Part shown: positions 1 through 6,174 of the stretch, piece by piece
Layout: each line of letters begins with the position of its first letter
Position numbering within the stretch: the stretch's first letter is position 1
Assembly (NCBI GenBank): GCA_002425885.1
Contig: DINC01000345.1
Coordinates: 1,706-7,879, forward strand
Origin: Spirochaetia bacterium UBA5550
GTDB taxonomy: Bacteria > Spirochaetota > UBA4802 > UBA5550
Length of the DNA: 6,174 nucleotides
Direction: 5' to 3'
Position numbers and translations under genes: made by a program
The notes under the pieces: generated by a model
The model's input: the letters and a program-made list of their open reading frames with translations, nothing else
Database searches by the model: none
What the model was told of the DNA's origin: nothing

Positions 1-1
1 T

Positions 2-1264
2 AACCTTTTTTATATGGGAACATTTTATTTCTCATATCTGTTGTTTATTGATAGAAAGTACTGGGCTCTTCCGGCAGCACTTTTTTCAGTTTATCTCGGG
101 TATGGAATTAAAGTACAGGGGGCGTTTTCTCTCCCCGCTGTTATTGCATATTTAATATTTGTGTTTCCGGTTTTCAGAAGCTGGTTCAGGATTAAGGCTT
201 CCCGGTATTATTTAATCATGATGCCGGCAGTCGCCGGAGTTCTTGTTCTAATTCTGATTGACTGGAATTATTTTCATTTTGTTTTTGATGGCGCATTAAG
301 AAACATGATTGAGCCTCTGGTGATGTATGTTTCAAACAGAGGGTTTAATCCCTTTATGGTCATTGGAAAGCTTATGCTGCGCTCTGTGCATTTTCTTCTT
401 TACCATAGTATTATCTGGGTTCCTGGTGTTCTTGCTGTTGTTTATTTTTTCAGAAGGAGTGACAGGAGAGAAGGTGAGGGTTTTATCATTGCGGTAACAC
501 TTGCTCTTTTTGCTTCTATATTTCTTGGAGGAGCCAGACTTTCGGTGCACTATTTTATTATTCTTCTGCCGACACTTTCGATACTGGCTGCTGGATATAT
601 CAGTGACAGGTTCAGTGACCCTGTTTTTGCGAGGAGAGCTTTCCCGGCTTTTATAATCCCCGTAATATTTTTCTTTTCCTGGAATATGAAGGATGCCTAT
701 ATAAGACATTTTGCCCCGGAACTGAAGCAGGAGGAGGGGAATTTTGCCTATTATTTCAGGATGATTGCATTGGCTTCACATGGTGAATACCTCCTCCCGC
801 ATAAAAGCATTGTTCCGGTTATAGATTATCTGAAGACTAATACACCTCCTGATTCAAAAATAATGTCGTGGCCCATGGGAACTGAAGTTGTTTATTATTC
901 CGGAAGATATTCAGCAGGAGACTCGTACTGGTATAATGAAGGGGCTCTCTATGCCATAGTGCAAAGAGAGAAAGGGAATGATGAGATTTACAAAGACTAT
1001 CAGAGAGGATTTATTAAGTATATAAAAAATCTTAAGCCGGATTGCTTTATTGATGTCGGATCAACCTCAATGATAAGGAAGGTGCTGGTTTACAGAAAAA
1101 AAACAGATCCGCCATACTATTTTGACTGGAATACAGCACCTGTTGTGCGGTTCGGGAGTTTCGCAACTCTTGATGATTTCCCGGAGATAATTAATTATCT
1201 TAACAGTAATTACAGCTTTGCCGGCAATTTCGGAGATGGAAGGATTTGGGTACGGAAAAAGTGA
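2..1264 (+). CDS. GT39/PMT_2-like membrane glycosyltransferase, C-terminal part (5' end outside window)
   Basis: Polytopic inner-membrane protein, probably a GT-C fold transferase that moves a sugar from a polyprenyl-phosphate donor on the outer face of the membrane. The reading frame is open to the window edge; the TAA at 1-3 is in another frame. The ATG at 14 is therefore probably an internal Met, with no ribosome-binding site in the few bases before it. Aligned by eye to the next gene, about 140 N-terminal residues carrying the catalytic acidic motif are missing. Counting from that Met, about seven hydrophobic segments are visible (near 20-52, 67-83, 117-145, 156-171, 178-195, 211-223). 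The HYF...P...AA motif (179-193) matches HYF...PP...AA in the neighbour. A soluble C-terminal part (about 262-416) also has counterparts there: I..W....VYY near 283-294, a following R.SA, and FPE near 389-391. The gene overlaps the next one. Family assignment is fairly firm; donor and acceptor are unknown. Confidence 0.8.
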   Translation, partial: NLFYMGTFYFSYLLFIDRKYWALPAALFSVYLGYGIKVQGAFSLPAVIAYLIFVFPVFRSWFRIKASRYYLIMMPAVAGVLVLILIDWNYFHFVFDGALRNMIEPLVMYVSNRGFNPFMVIGKLMLRSVHFLLYHSIIWVPGVLAVVYFFRRSDRREGEGFIIAVTLALFASIFLGGARLSVHYFIILLPTLSILAAGYISDRFSDPVFARRAFPAFIIPVIFFFSWNMKDAYIRHFAPELKQEEGNFAYYFRMIALASHGEYLLPHKSIVPVIDYLKTNTPPDSKIMSWPMGTEVVYYSGRYSAGDSYWYNEGALYAIVQREKGNDEIYKDYQRGFIKYIKNLKPDCFIDVGSTSMIRKVLVYRKKTDPPYYFDWNTAPVVRFGSFATLDDFPEIINYLNSNYSFAGNFGDGRIWVRKK

Positions 1265-2823
1265 ACAGATTTATAAAGCATATTCTTTTGCTCACGGGAC
1301 TGATTTTTGTTTTAAGGATTCCTGTTCTTTACCAGCATATAATTGATATTGATGAAACAGCATTCAGCGAATTTGCTTCTATAATGCTTAACGGCGGACT
1401 TCCCTATATCGATGCTGTTGATAACAAACCGCCTTTGACCTATTATTTTTTTTATTGTATTTATGCTTTAACTGGTATTAAAAGTCTTATCGCTGTTCAT
1501 TTCTTCACGACAATCTGGGTTATGATTACCGGTATATGCATATATCTTTTCGGTAACAAACTGAAAGATTACAAAACAGGTTTAATTGCATCATTATTAT
1601 TTGGACTCATGATGCATACTTATGAGCCTAAATTTATTTCAACAAACGGTGAAACTCTTATTAATCTTTTTCTCATTTTATCCTCTTATATTTTTTTGTT
1701 TTATAACGTAAGTGGAGTGAAAAAAGTATTTTTTCATATTTTATCAGGTCTGTTGCTGGGCCTTGGTATTATGACAAACTATAAGGCTGGCATTCTTGCT
1801 GTGGTTTTTGTGATACATTCACTCATCACAGGGCCTCTTTTATCGCATAACAGGATGCTTGTGGTGAAAGAGAATATTTTGAGGCTCATCATTACCGGAA
1901 TTTCATCGTTTATACCTCTTGCCGTATTTGCGTTTATTTTTAAAATGCAGGGTAATCTGGATGAGGCTGTATTCTGGGGTTTTTTATATAATTTTGGTTA
2001 TATTGAATCAGGGAAAGGTGCATTTTCCTCATTTAAAATTATCGGAAGAACCGGATATTTTTTATTGCTGACATTGCCTGCATGGTTTGCTGCACTGAAA
2101 TATATTTTTGCAAATATAAAACAAATCAGGCTGCAGGGTAGAGATGAGTCTGATGAATCTGGATACTCTCATTTCGCATTCCTTGCGCTCTGGCTTGGCT
2201 TTTCAATTTATGGCGCTGCTATTGGAGGGCGCGGCTATGGACATTATTTTATACAGATCGTTCCCCCTCTTGCTCTTGTCGCTGCTGCCGGTTATACTTT
2301 TGTTAAGCACTATAAAAAAAGTTTCTGGTCATGGCTGCTGATACTCGCAGTAATATTTACCGCTTCAAGAATTGATATTATAAAGACATATGAATTGGTG
2401 AACTACCCTAATTACAAATCTGAAATTAGTTTCAGAAAGACCGGTGAATATATAAAGAGCATGTCTGTTCCTGATGATAAAATTTACGTCTGGGGATGGT
2501 CTACTCCGGTTTATTATTTCGCTGACAGGAGAAGCGCGTCGCGTTTTATCATATCCGATTTTGTATCGGGCAGAATTTTCGGTACTGCAAACACTTCCAG
2601 TTCAGTAAGAAATGAACTTACAGAAAAATTTCTTCCACTTCTGATGGAGGATCTTAAGAAAAACAGACCCTTGTATTTTGTAGATACTTCACCTTCAGGA
2701 TTCTTCGGTTATGACAGATTTTCTCTCACAATGTTTCCTGAGCTGAATTCATTTGTACGTAATCACTATGACAGAGAAACTGAAATTGATGGACTGGTTT
2801 TATATAAGAAGCGGGAGTTTTAA
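1261..2823 (+). CDS. GT39/PMT_2-family (ArnT-like) membrane glycosyltransferase
   Basis: Complete GT-C glycosyltransferase, 520 residues from the GTG at 1261, within the usual 450-600 range. After TM1 (about 6-24) comes the family's first periplasmic loop with D29, D31 and E32; the D31-E32 pair is the likely catalytic/donor-binding motif. It is followed by A..ML.GG.PY.D and then D-N-K-P-P-L (54-59), typical of PMT_2 proteins. About ten further hydrophobic segments follow, with the conserved HYF...PP...AA segment at about 328-342. A soluble C-terminal domain spans roughly 385-520. The expected role is transfer from a polyprenyl-phosphate sugar to lipid A, another glycolipid or protein; the sequence does not say which. 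The GTG start overlaps the previous stop as GTGA (1261-1264), suggesting translational coupling. A TTG at 1246 would add five residues and has a better-spaced GGAG (1232-1235), so the start is unsettled. The 3' end converges on the permease gene. Confidence 0.88.
   Translation: MNRFIKHILLLTGLIFVLRIPVLYQHIIDIDETAFSEFASIMLNGGLPYIDAVDNKPPLTYYFFYCIYALTGIKSLIAVHFFTTIWVMITGICIYLFGNKLKDYKTGLIASLLFGLMMHTYEPKFISTNGETLINLFLILSSYIFLFYNVSGVKKVFFHILSGLLLGLGIMTNYKAGILAVVFVIHSLITGPLLSHNRMLVVKENILRLIITGISSFIPLAVFAFIFKMQGNLDEAVFWGFLYNFGYIESGKGAFSSFKIIGRTGYFLLLTLPAWFAALKYIFANIKQIRLQGRDESDESGYSHFAFLALWLGFSIYGAAIGGRGYGHYFIQIVPPLALVAAAGYTFVKHYKKSFWSWLLILAVIFTASRIDIIKTYELVNYPNYKSEISFRKTGEYIKSMSVPDDKIYVWGWSTPVYYFADRRSASRFIISDFVSGRIFGTANTSSSVRNELTEKFLPLLMEDLKKNRPLYFVDTSPSGFFGYDRFSLTMFPELNSFVRNHYDRETEIDGLVLYKKREF
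2820..2823. other. Convergent stop-codon overlap (TTAA)
   Basis: The plus-strand glycosyltransferase ends with TAA at 2821-2823 and the minus-strand permease ends with TAA on bases 2822-2820. The two genes share four bases and there is no intergenic space. Any transcription terminator for either unit must lie inside the opposing gene; no GC-rich hairpin followed by a T-run is visible close by. Long overlapping 3' ends of the two transcripts are therefore likely. Confidence 0.85.
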
Positions 2824-3854
2824 TCACTTTTCTGCCATCTGAAAAGAACAGAACCTGCAGAAAGAAAAATAATAGACATAACTGAAAGAGCCAGTATCTG
2901 GCTTCTGATTTCATAAAGAGATGCGCCGTCATTCATAACCTGCCGTATACCGGACGTTATATGTGAAAGTGGAAGCAGTTCGGCAAATTTAATGACCCAG
3001 GGCCTCGCCCCCTCCATAGAAAACCACACTTCAGACAGCATCATCATGGGCCATGAGAGGAGGTTAAGTATTCCTCCTGCAAATTCTTCACTGCTGCTCC
3101 TTGAAGCTATTATAAGCGCCAGTGATATCATACTGAAGCTGCCCAGTATAAAGATAATAAGCAGTGAAAGATATGAACCTCGGTTTTCAAAACCGTAGAT
3201 TAATATACATGCAGTATAAACAGTTCCGGTGGTGAGCAGGATCACAAACATCCGCGAAAGGATCTGGGCTGTGAGAAACTCAAATGGCGTAAGGGGCGTG
3301 ACACTGAATCTTTTAAGCACACCGTTTTTTCTGTCCCTGACAACTGAGTAGCCCACACCGAAAAGAGCGCTGAACATCATGTTCATAGCAAGAACTCCGG
3401 GAAACAGCCACTCAACATAGGGGATCTCGCGTCCATTGACAGATTCAGGAATAAAACCTGTTCTAATCTCTTCTGATGATGAGATGAGAAGTTTTTCTGT
3501 CATAAAACTTTTCGGAGATGTTGAACTTTTCCAGTATTTTCCCTCTGCCGGATCTATAAGGAGGTCGATCCTGTGGCGAAGAAGTCTGTTGATTCCGTTT
3601 CCAAGTGATTCAAATTCAATAAATTCTACAAATTTTGTTTTTCTGAATTCTTCATATTGTATAGAAATCTCATTGCTGATATTTCCTGAATTTATCACTC
3701 CAACCTTATATTCTTTTCTGCTGTCCTGGCTGAATATCAGACTGAAGCCCACAATAACGAAAAAAGGGAAAAGTATATTCCAGCCGAAACCGGATTTGTC
3801 ACGGTAAAACTCCCTGTTACGGTTAATAAAGATGATCAGTATTCGTTTAAACAT
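2820..3854 (-). CDS. ABC-2 type exporter permease (COG0842-like)
   Basis: Membrane subunit of an ABC exporter, 344 residues, partner of the ATPase just upstream. TM1 lies at about 24-42, followed by a roughly 105-residue extracytoplasmic stretch (about 43-148). Five more segments follow near 149-172, 200-221, 228-250, 258-278 and 317-337. This 1+5 layout fits ABC2_membrane-type permeases. The family's most conserved stretch is clear: PGVLAMNMMFS (152-162), FGVGY (165-169), then R-D-R-K-N-G-V-L-K-R (173-182), a cytoplasmic coupling region, and TPL..FEFL.AQ (186-197). LPLSH (293-297) matches the conserved element before the last helix. The ATG is 3 nt after the ATPase stop; a weak GAGAG (3863-3867) lies 8 nt upstream, so translation probably follows the ATPase. 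Such permeases export drugs, lipids or polysaccharides; nothing visible fixes the substrate. A single permease gene implies a homodimer. The stop overlaps that of the convergent gene. Confidence 0.9.
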   Translation of the reverse strand: MFKRILIIFINRNREFYRDKSGFGWNILFPFFVIVGFSLIFSQDSRKEYKVGVINSGNISNEISIQYEEFRKTKFVEFIEFESLGNGINRLLRHRIDLLIDPAEGKYWKSSTSPKSFMTEKLLISSSEEIRTGFIPESVNGREIPYVEWLFPGVLAMNMMFSALFGVGYSVVRDRKNGVLKRFSVTPLTPFEFLTAQILSRMFVILLTTGTVYTACILIYGFENRGSYLSLLIIFILGSFSMISLALIIASRSSSEEFAGGILNLLSWPMMMLSEVWFSMEGARPWVIKFAELLPLSHITSGIRQVMNDGASLYEIRSQILALSVMSIIFLSAGSVLFRWQKSD

Positions 3855-3857
3855 CTG

Positions 3858-4742
3858 TTATGCTCTCAATGTGTGTCCTGTGAGTTCAAGAAATACATCT
3901 TCAAGATTAGGTGTGCGTACAGTCATCTCTGTGAGGTCTGTGCCTGAAGCCGCAAGTTTCTGCACGCATAAATTCAATGAGTCTGTGCGGAATTCTATGC
4001 CGTTTTCCACTATGAAGTACGGGCATGAAAGTATGTCAAGATATGTTTCAGGTTCTTCTGTGCGTATAAATATTGTTGCCCCTTTGCCATGTTTGATAAG
4101 GAGGGAGTGCGGAGTATCAATATCAATAATTTTTCCGTAATCCATGATTGCTATTATATCGCAGAGTCTCTCCGCCTCTTCCATATAGTGGGTTGTGAGT
4201 ATTATCGTTTTACCTGAATTTTTTATACCTGTGACAATTTCCCATAAGTGTCTCCTGGCCTGCGGGTCAAGGCCTGTTGTGGGCTCATCGAGTATTATAA
4301 GCTCAGGATTGTTTGTAAGGGCAATAGCAAGCAGGAGGCGCTGTTTCTGTCCCCCTGATATTTTCCTGTTATCCCTGTTGAGAATTTCCTCCAGTCTGCA
4401 TACTTCAATAATCCAGTCAATGTCAGTTTTGCCGGGGTAGAGGCCGCGGAAAGTTTTCAGTGTTTCTAATACAGTCAGGTATTCAGGAAGCCTGGTACTT
4501 TGAAACTGTATACCGGTCTCAGCCTTGAATCTCTTCCCCCTGTTTTCTCCTTTGTATAGAATTGTTCCTGAATCCTTATTCAGTATACCTTCTATGATTT
4601 CAATTGTGGTAGTCTTACCCGCGCCATTAGGCCCGAGCAGGCCAAAGCAGATCCCGGGTTCAATGGAAAAATTTATACCATCCACTGCCTTTACTCCCGG
4701 GAAATGCTTTTTCAATTCGATAACTTCAAGTATGGGATTCAT
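3858..4742 (-). CDS. ABC exporter ATP-binding protein (DrrA/CcmA type, COG1131-like)
   Basis: Cytoplasmic ATPase that powers the neighbouring ABC-2 permease. Counting from the ATG at 4742 (294 residues), all nucleotide-binding elements are intact: Walker A GPNGAGKTT (37-45, Lys43), Q-loop Gln81 in GIQFQ, signature ISGGQ (128-132), Walker B ELIILDEP (147-154, Glu153 catalytic), D-loop GLD (157-159) and H-loop His185 in TTH. The C-terminal extension of about 75 residues ends in a PNLEDVFLELTG motif typical of DrrA/NodI-type exporters, which argues against an importer ATPase. A GTG at 4745 is in frame and would add one residue. With ATG the overlap to the preceding gene is TGATG; with GTG it is GTGA. 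No well-spaced Shine-Dalgarno is present (AGG only 2 nt before ATG), so initiation by coupling to the upstream small gene is likely. The exported substrate cannot be told. Confidence 0.95.
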   Translation of the reverse strand: MNPILEVIELKKHFPGVKAVDGINFSIEPGICFGLLGPNGAGKTTTIEIIEGILNKDSGTILYKGENRGKRFKAETGIQFQSTRLPEYLTVLETLKTFRGLYPGKTDIDWIIEVCRLEEILNRDNRKISGGQKQRLLLAIALTNNPELIILDEPTTGLDPQARRHLWEIVTGIKNSGKTIILTTHYMEEAERLCDIIAIMDYGKIIDIDTPHSLLIKHGKGATIFIRTEEPETYLDILSCPYFIVENGIEFRTDSLNLCVQKLAASGTDLTEMTVRTPNLEDVFLELTGHTLRA

Positions 4743-4978
4743 CACCTGATTTTATTTATAATCCAGAGAAGAATTATGGCTCCTATGAGTGCCGCAATTA
4801 TCTGTGCGATAATACCATGTATGCTGAAGCCGATAAGCCTGAGAAGAAAACCTCCGATGAAAGAGCCGACAACCCCGACAATCAGGTTGCCTATAAGGCC
4901 AAAACCGCGGCCTTTCCATATTATCCCTGCAAGGTAACCTGCGATCAGGCCTACAATAATTGTTACTACTATTCCCAT
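4742..4978 (-). CDS. GlsB/YeaQ/YmgE-type small membrane protein (Transgly_assoc family)
   Basis: A 78-residue, very hydrophobic, glycine-rich protein with three predicted helices (about 2-20, 26-48 and 54-75) and almost no soluble part. The pattern GLIAGYLAG, a short W-K-G-R-G turn (21-25), GN.IVG..G...GG and a final helix rich in small residues matches the Transgly_assoc (PF04226) family, whose members are about 80-90 residues. Despite the family name no transglycosylase activity is expected; related proteins are associated with general or envelope stress, and the biochemical role is not established. The start is well supported: GGGAGGAG at 4984-4991 lies 5 nt before the ATG. It is the first gene of a unit with the ABC exporter and its stop overlaps the ATPase start. 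That placement is notable because, as far as I recall, these proteins are usually encoded alone. Confidence 0.87.
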   Translation of the reverse strand: MGIVVTIIVGLIAGYLAGIIWKGRGFGLIGNLIVGVVGSFIGGFLLRLIGFSIHGIIAQIIAALIGAIILLWIINKIR

Positions 4979-4983
4979 AAAAT

Positions 4984-4991
4984 CTCCTCCC
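4984..4991 (-). promoter_or_regulatory. Strong ribosome-binding site of the glsB-like gene
   Basis: On the minus strand the bases read GGGAGGAG, close to the full anti-16S consensus, with 5 nt (ATTTT) before the ATG at 4978. It is the strongest Shine-Dalgarno site I noticed in the window and fixes the start of the small gene. Because the ATPase and permease have weak sites and are coupled, it probably sets translation of the whole three-gene unit. Confidence 0.8.
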
Positions 4992-4999
4992 TGTTATTA

Positions 5000-5028
5000 A
5001 AAATATATTACATCCGTAGAATAATCAA
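5000..5028 (-). promoter_or_regulatory. Candidate sigma-70-like promoter for the glsB-like/ABC exporter unit
   Basis: In the 59-bp gap after the regulator gene the minus strand reads TTGATT (5028-5023), a 17-nt spacer, then TATTTT (5005-5000). Each hexamer matches the consensus at 4 of 6 positions. An overlapping TATATT (5007-5002) fits the -10 better but leaves a 15-nt spacer. Transcription would begin shortly before the ribosome-binding site, leaving a very short leader. The region is AT-rich, so a chance match is quite possible, and read-through from the regulator gene is the alternative. Confidence 0.35.
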
Positions 5029-5040
5029 TAGTAAATACTA
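5029..5040. repeat. Short palindrome at the regulator's stop codon, possible operator
   Basis: TAGTA-AA-TACTA is a perfect 5-bp inverted repeat with a 2-nt centre. It covers the last three bases of the regulator gene and lies immediately upstream of the candidate -35 hexamer at 5028. The position suits an activator or repressor site. It is short and AT-rich, and AraC proteins usually bind direct rather than inverted repeats, so the link to the neighbouring regulator is weak. Confidence 0.25.
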
Positions 5041-6156
5041 CAGATTTTGTTTCCTATACTGACTTGGCGAGATCCCCTCAATTTTAGAAAAGACAGTACA
5101 GAATGTTGTGTTTGAGTTGAAGCCCACTGCTATGCCTATTGAAAGAATTGAACGCTTCGGTTCTTCAATAAGCATTTTTTTTGCTTCTTCAATACGGTAT
5201 TCGTTAATGAACGTATTGAAGTTTTTCTTTATCCTTTCATTAAGGATTTCTGAAAGCTGGTGAGGGCTTATCCCCAGTTCGCCTGAGAGATCGCGAAGAG
5301 AGAGTTCTTCATCCGCAAATACTTTTTCATCCCGCATAAGCTCTGTAAGGCGGTTGAATATTACATTAACATCGAGTCCGGCAATTCTTGATTTTTCGTA
5401 ATGGGCTTTACGGGTTTCGCTGCGTAGAAGCCTGTGGTAATCGTGATGACGTTGCGTGATCAGGTAAACGTATATAGTGGCGGCGTTGGCGATGAGAATA
5501 GATAGCTGTACGAGCCTGATAGAGTATATGTAGCCGATAAAGCATATCAGGTTTGAAACGGCAATTGAAAGAGCGGATATATACCCCATACGCGCAGGTT
5601 TGGAAATTCTGTTGTTGCTGTCTCTACGCCAAACAGGGAGCATCTGAACAAGAACCGGGGTCATCAGAATTGTCATATATAAATTAGGGATTATTGCACT
5701 TATGTATAAAGCTTTGATATATAACGGAAGAGTAATGAATTTTTCCCCGATTACTGGTAGAGCCAATGAATATTTGAAAAGCTCTTCTGTGCAGCAAAAC
5801 GGCAGGAATGTCAGAAGAACAATCGATAAAACTGATGGTATCAGAAAGAGTGCATGGTATTTCGTGAGTGTGAATCTGCTTGATAGAACCCATCTGTACC
5901 TGAAAACAATAATCGGAGGTGTGAGATAAACAAGCGGTGTTATAAACATGGTCAATTGGAAAGCATAATCCCACTCTGCCAGGACGTTTGTACTCAAAAA
6001 ACATATCTGGAACATCCAGAGCGCCATTGTGAAGAATGACAGAGCAAATAAGTAATCTATAAAGGCCTTTTTTGCCTGCATCATCTGCCCTGCTGAAATA
6101 ATAACAGCAAATGCAGGGCCGAAAAACATGATGAAATAAAGAATTTTCTCTGACAT
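5038..6156 (-). CDS. Membrane-embedded AraC-type regulator (seven-TM domain plus C-terminal HTH)
   Basis: A 372-residue protein combining a seven-helix membrane domain with an AraC/XylS DNA-binding domain. Hydrophobic segments lie near 5-24, 31-53, 64-86, 101-121, 147-170, 190-211 and 217-234. Loops rich in Lys/Arg (28-30, 86-99, 177-189, 236-258) alternate with loops lacking them, so the positive-inside rule puts the N-terminus outside and the C-terminus in the cytoplasm, as a DNA-binding domain requires. The largest outside loop is about 122-146, next to Cys121-Cys122. The HTH domain covers about 265-370: first helix-turn-helix near 286-307 (LRDLSGELGISPHQLSEILN), second near 335-356, and the family signature IAVGF...FCTVFSKIEGISPSQYRK (342-369). 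It probably senses a membrane or periplasmic signal and controls nearby genes; the glsB-like/ABC unit 59 bp downstream is the obvious candidate. No clear Shine-Dalgarno precedes the ATG, and the frame stays open to the window edge, so a slightly longer N-terminus is possible. Confidence 0.87.
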   Translation of the reverse strand: MSEKILYFIMFFGPAFAVIISAGQMMQAKKAFIDYLFALSFFTMALWMFQICFLSTNVLAEWDYAFQLTMFITPLVYLTPPIIVFRYRWVLSSRFTLTKYHALFLIPSVLSIVLLTFLPFCCTEELFKYSLALPVIGEKFITLPLYIKALYISAIIPNLYMTILMTPVLVQMLPVWRRDSNNRISKPARMGYISALSIAVSNLICFIGYIYSIRLVQLSILIANAATIYVYLITQRHHDYHRLLRSETRKAHYEKSRIAGLDVNVIFNRLTELMRDEKVFADEELSLRDLSGELGISPHQLSEILNERIKKNFNTFINEYRIEEAKKMLIEEPKRSILSIGIAVGFNSNTTFCTVFSKIEGISPSQYRKQNL

Positions 6157-6174
6157 AAAATATAACCGGTATTT

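Noticed and set aside
14..16. ATG as the true start of the first glycosyltransferase
   Set aside because: The frame is open from base 2, there is no Shine-Dalgarno before it, and the protein would lack the whole catalytic N-terminus present in its neighbour. The gene most likely begins outside the window.
332..709. Minus-strand open frame of 125 codons inside the first glycosyltransferase
   Set aside because: It lies fully antisense to a gene with clear family features, encodes a Lys/Ser-rich low-complexity product and matches no family I recognise.
2144..2341. Same-strand out-of-frame open frame inside the second glycosyltransferase
   Set aside because: Its hydrophobic product reflects the membrane-coding sequence read in another frame; no separate start signal is apparent.
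2829..2863. Inverted repeat TTTCTG / CAGAAA as a terminator after the glycosyltransferase
   Set aside because: The arms are only 6 bp, AT-rich, separated by 23 nt and not followed by a T-run; it also lies inside the permease coding sequence.
3436..3807. Plus-strand open frame of 123 codons, and similar ones at 3832-4140, 4195-4440, 4525-4749, 4704-4937 and 4817-5062
   Set aside because: They are antisense to the permease, ATPase and small membrane protein, whose motifs are unmistakable; the products look like reverse-strand shadows.
5684..6004. Minus-strand open frame of 106 codons overlapping the AraC-type regulator in another frame
   Set aside because: It shares the strand but not the frame with a gene whose membrane and HTH domains are continuous; no recognisable domain or start signal.
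1..6174. Defence island, CRISPR array, insertion sequence, tRNA or riboswitch
   Set aside because: No repeat-spacer pattern, transposase, terminal inverted repeats, tRNA-like fold or long structured leader was seen; nearly every base belongs to one of six genes.

Overview
The window is gene-dense bacterial chromosome, AT-leaning by eye, with six protein-coding genes and almost no intergenic DNA. No RNA gene, mobile element, CRISPR array or long repeat was seen. The organism is uncertain. A near-consensus Shine-Dalgarno site (4984-4991), integral-membrane GT-C glycosyltransferases and a membrane-embedded AraC-type regulator suggest a diderm bacterium. A seven-helix membrane domain fused to an AraC HTH is an architecture I associate with Leptospira-like spirochaetes, but this is only a weak lineage hint.

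Left part, plus strand (edge to 2823): two adjacent, overlapping, distantly paralogous polytopic membrane proteins of the GT39/PMT_2 (ArnT-like) type. The first lacks its N-terminal catalytic part because the window begins inside it. The second is complete and carries the family's N-terminal acidic motif and KPP motif. They probably transfer sugars from a polyprenyl-phosphate donor to an envelope acceptor on the outer face of the inner membrane.

Right part, minus strand (6156 down to 2820): a seven-helix membrane protein with a C-terminal AraC-type DNA-binding domain, then after 59 bp a tight three-gene unit. That unit is a 78-residue GlsB/YeaQ/YmgE-type (Transgly_assoc) membrane protein, an ABC exporter ATPase of the DrrA/CcmA type, and its ABC-2 permease. 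The small gene and the ATPase overlap at their stop/start codons, and ATPase and permease are 3 nt apart, so the three are very likely co-translated. A candidate promoter lies in the 59-bp gap, and a short palindrome overlaps the regulator's stop codon just upstream of it.

The two halves converge tail to tail. The stop codons of the second glycosyltransferase and the permease share the self-complementary bases TTAA (2820-2823). The most interesting hypothesis is that the membrane-tethered regulator, the small stress-type membrane protein and the exporter form one envelope-sensing and export module. The gene order shows proximity and coupling, but regulation and substrate are inference.
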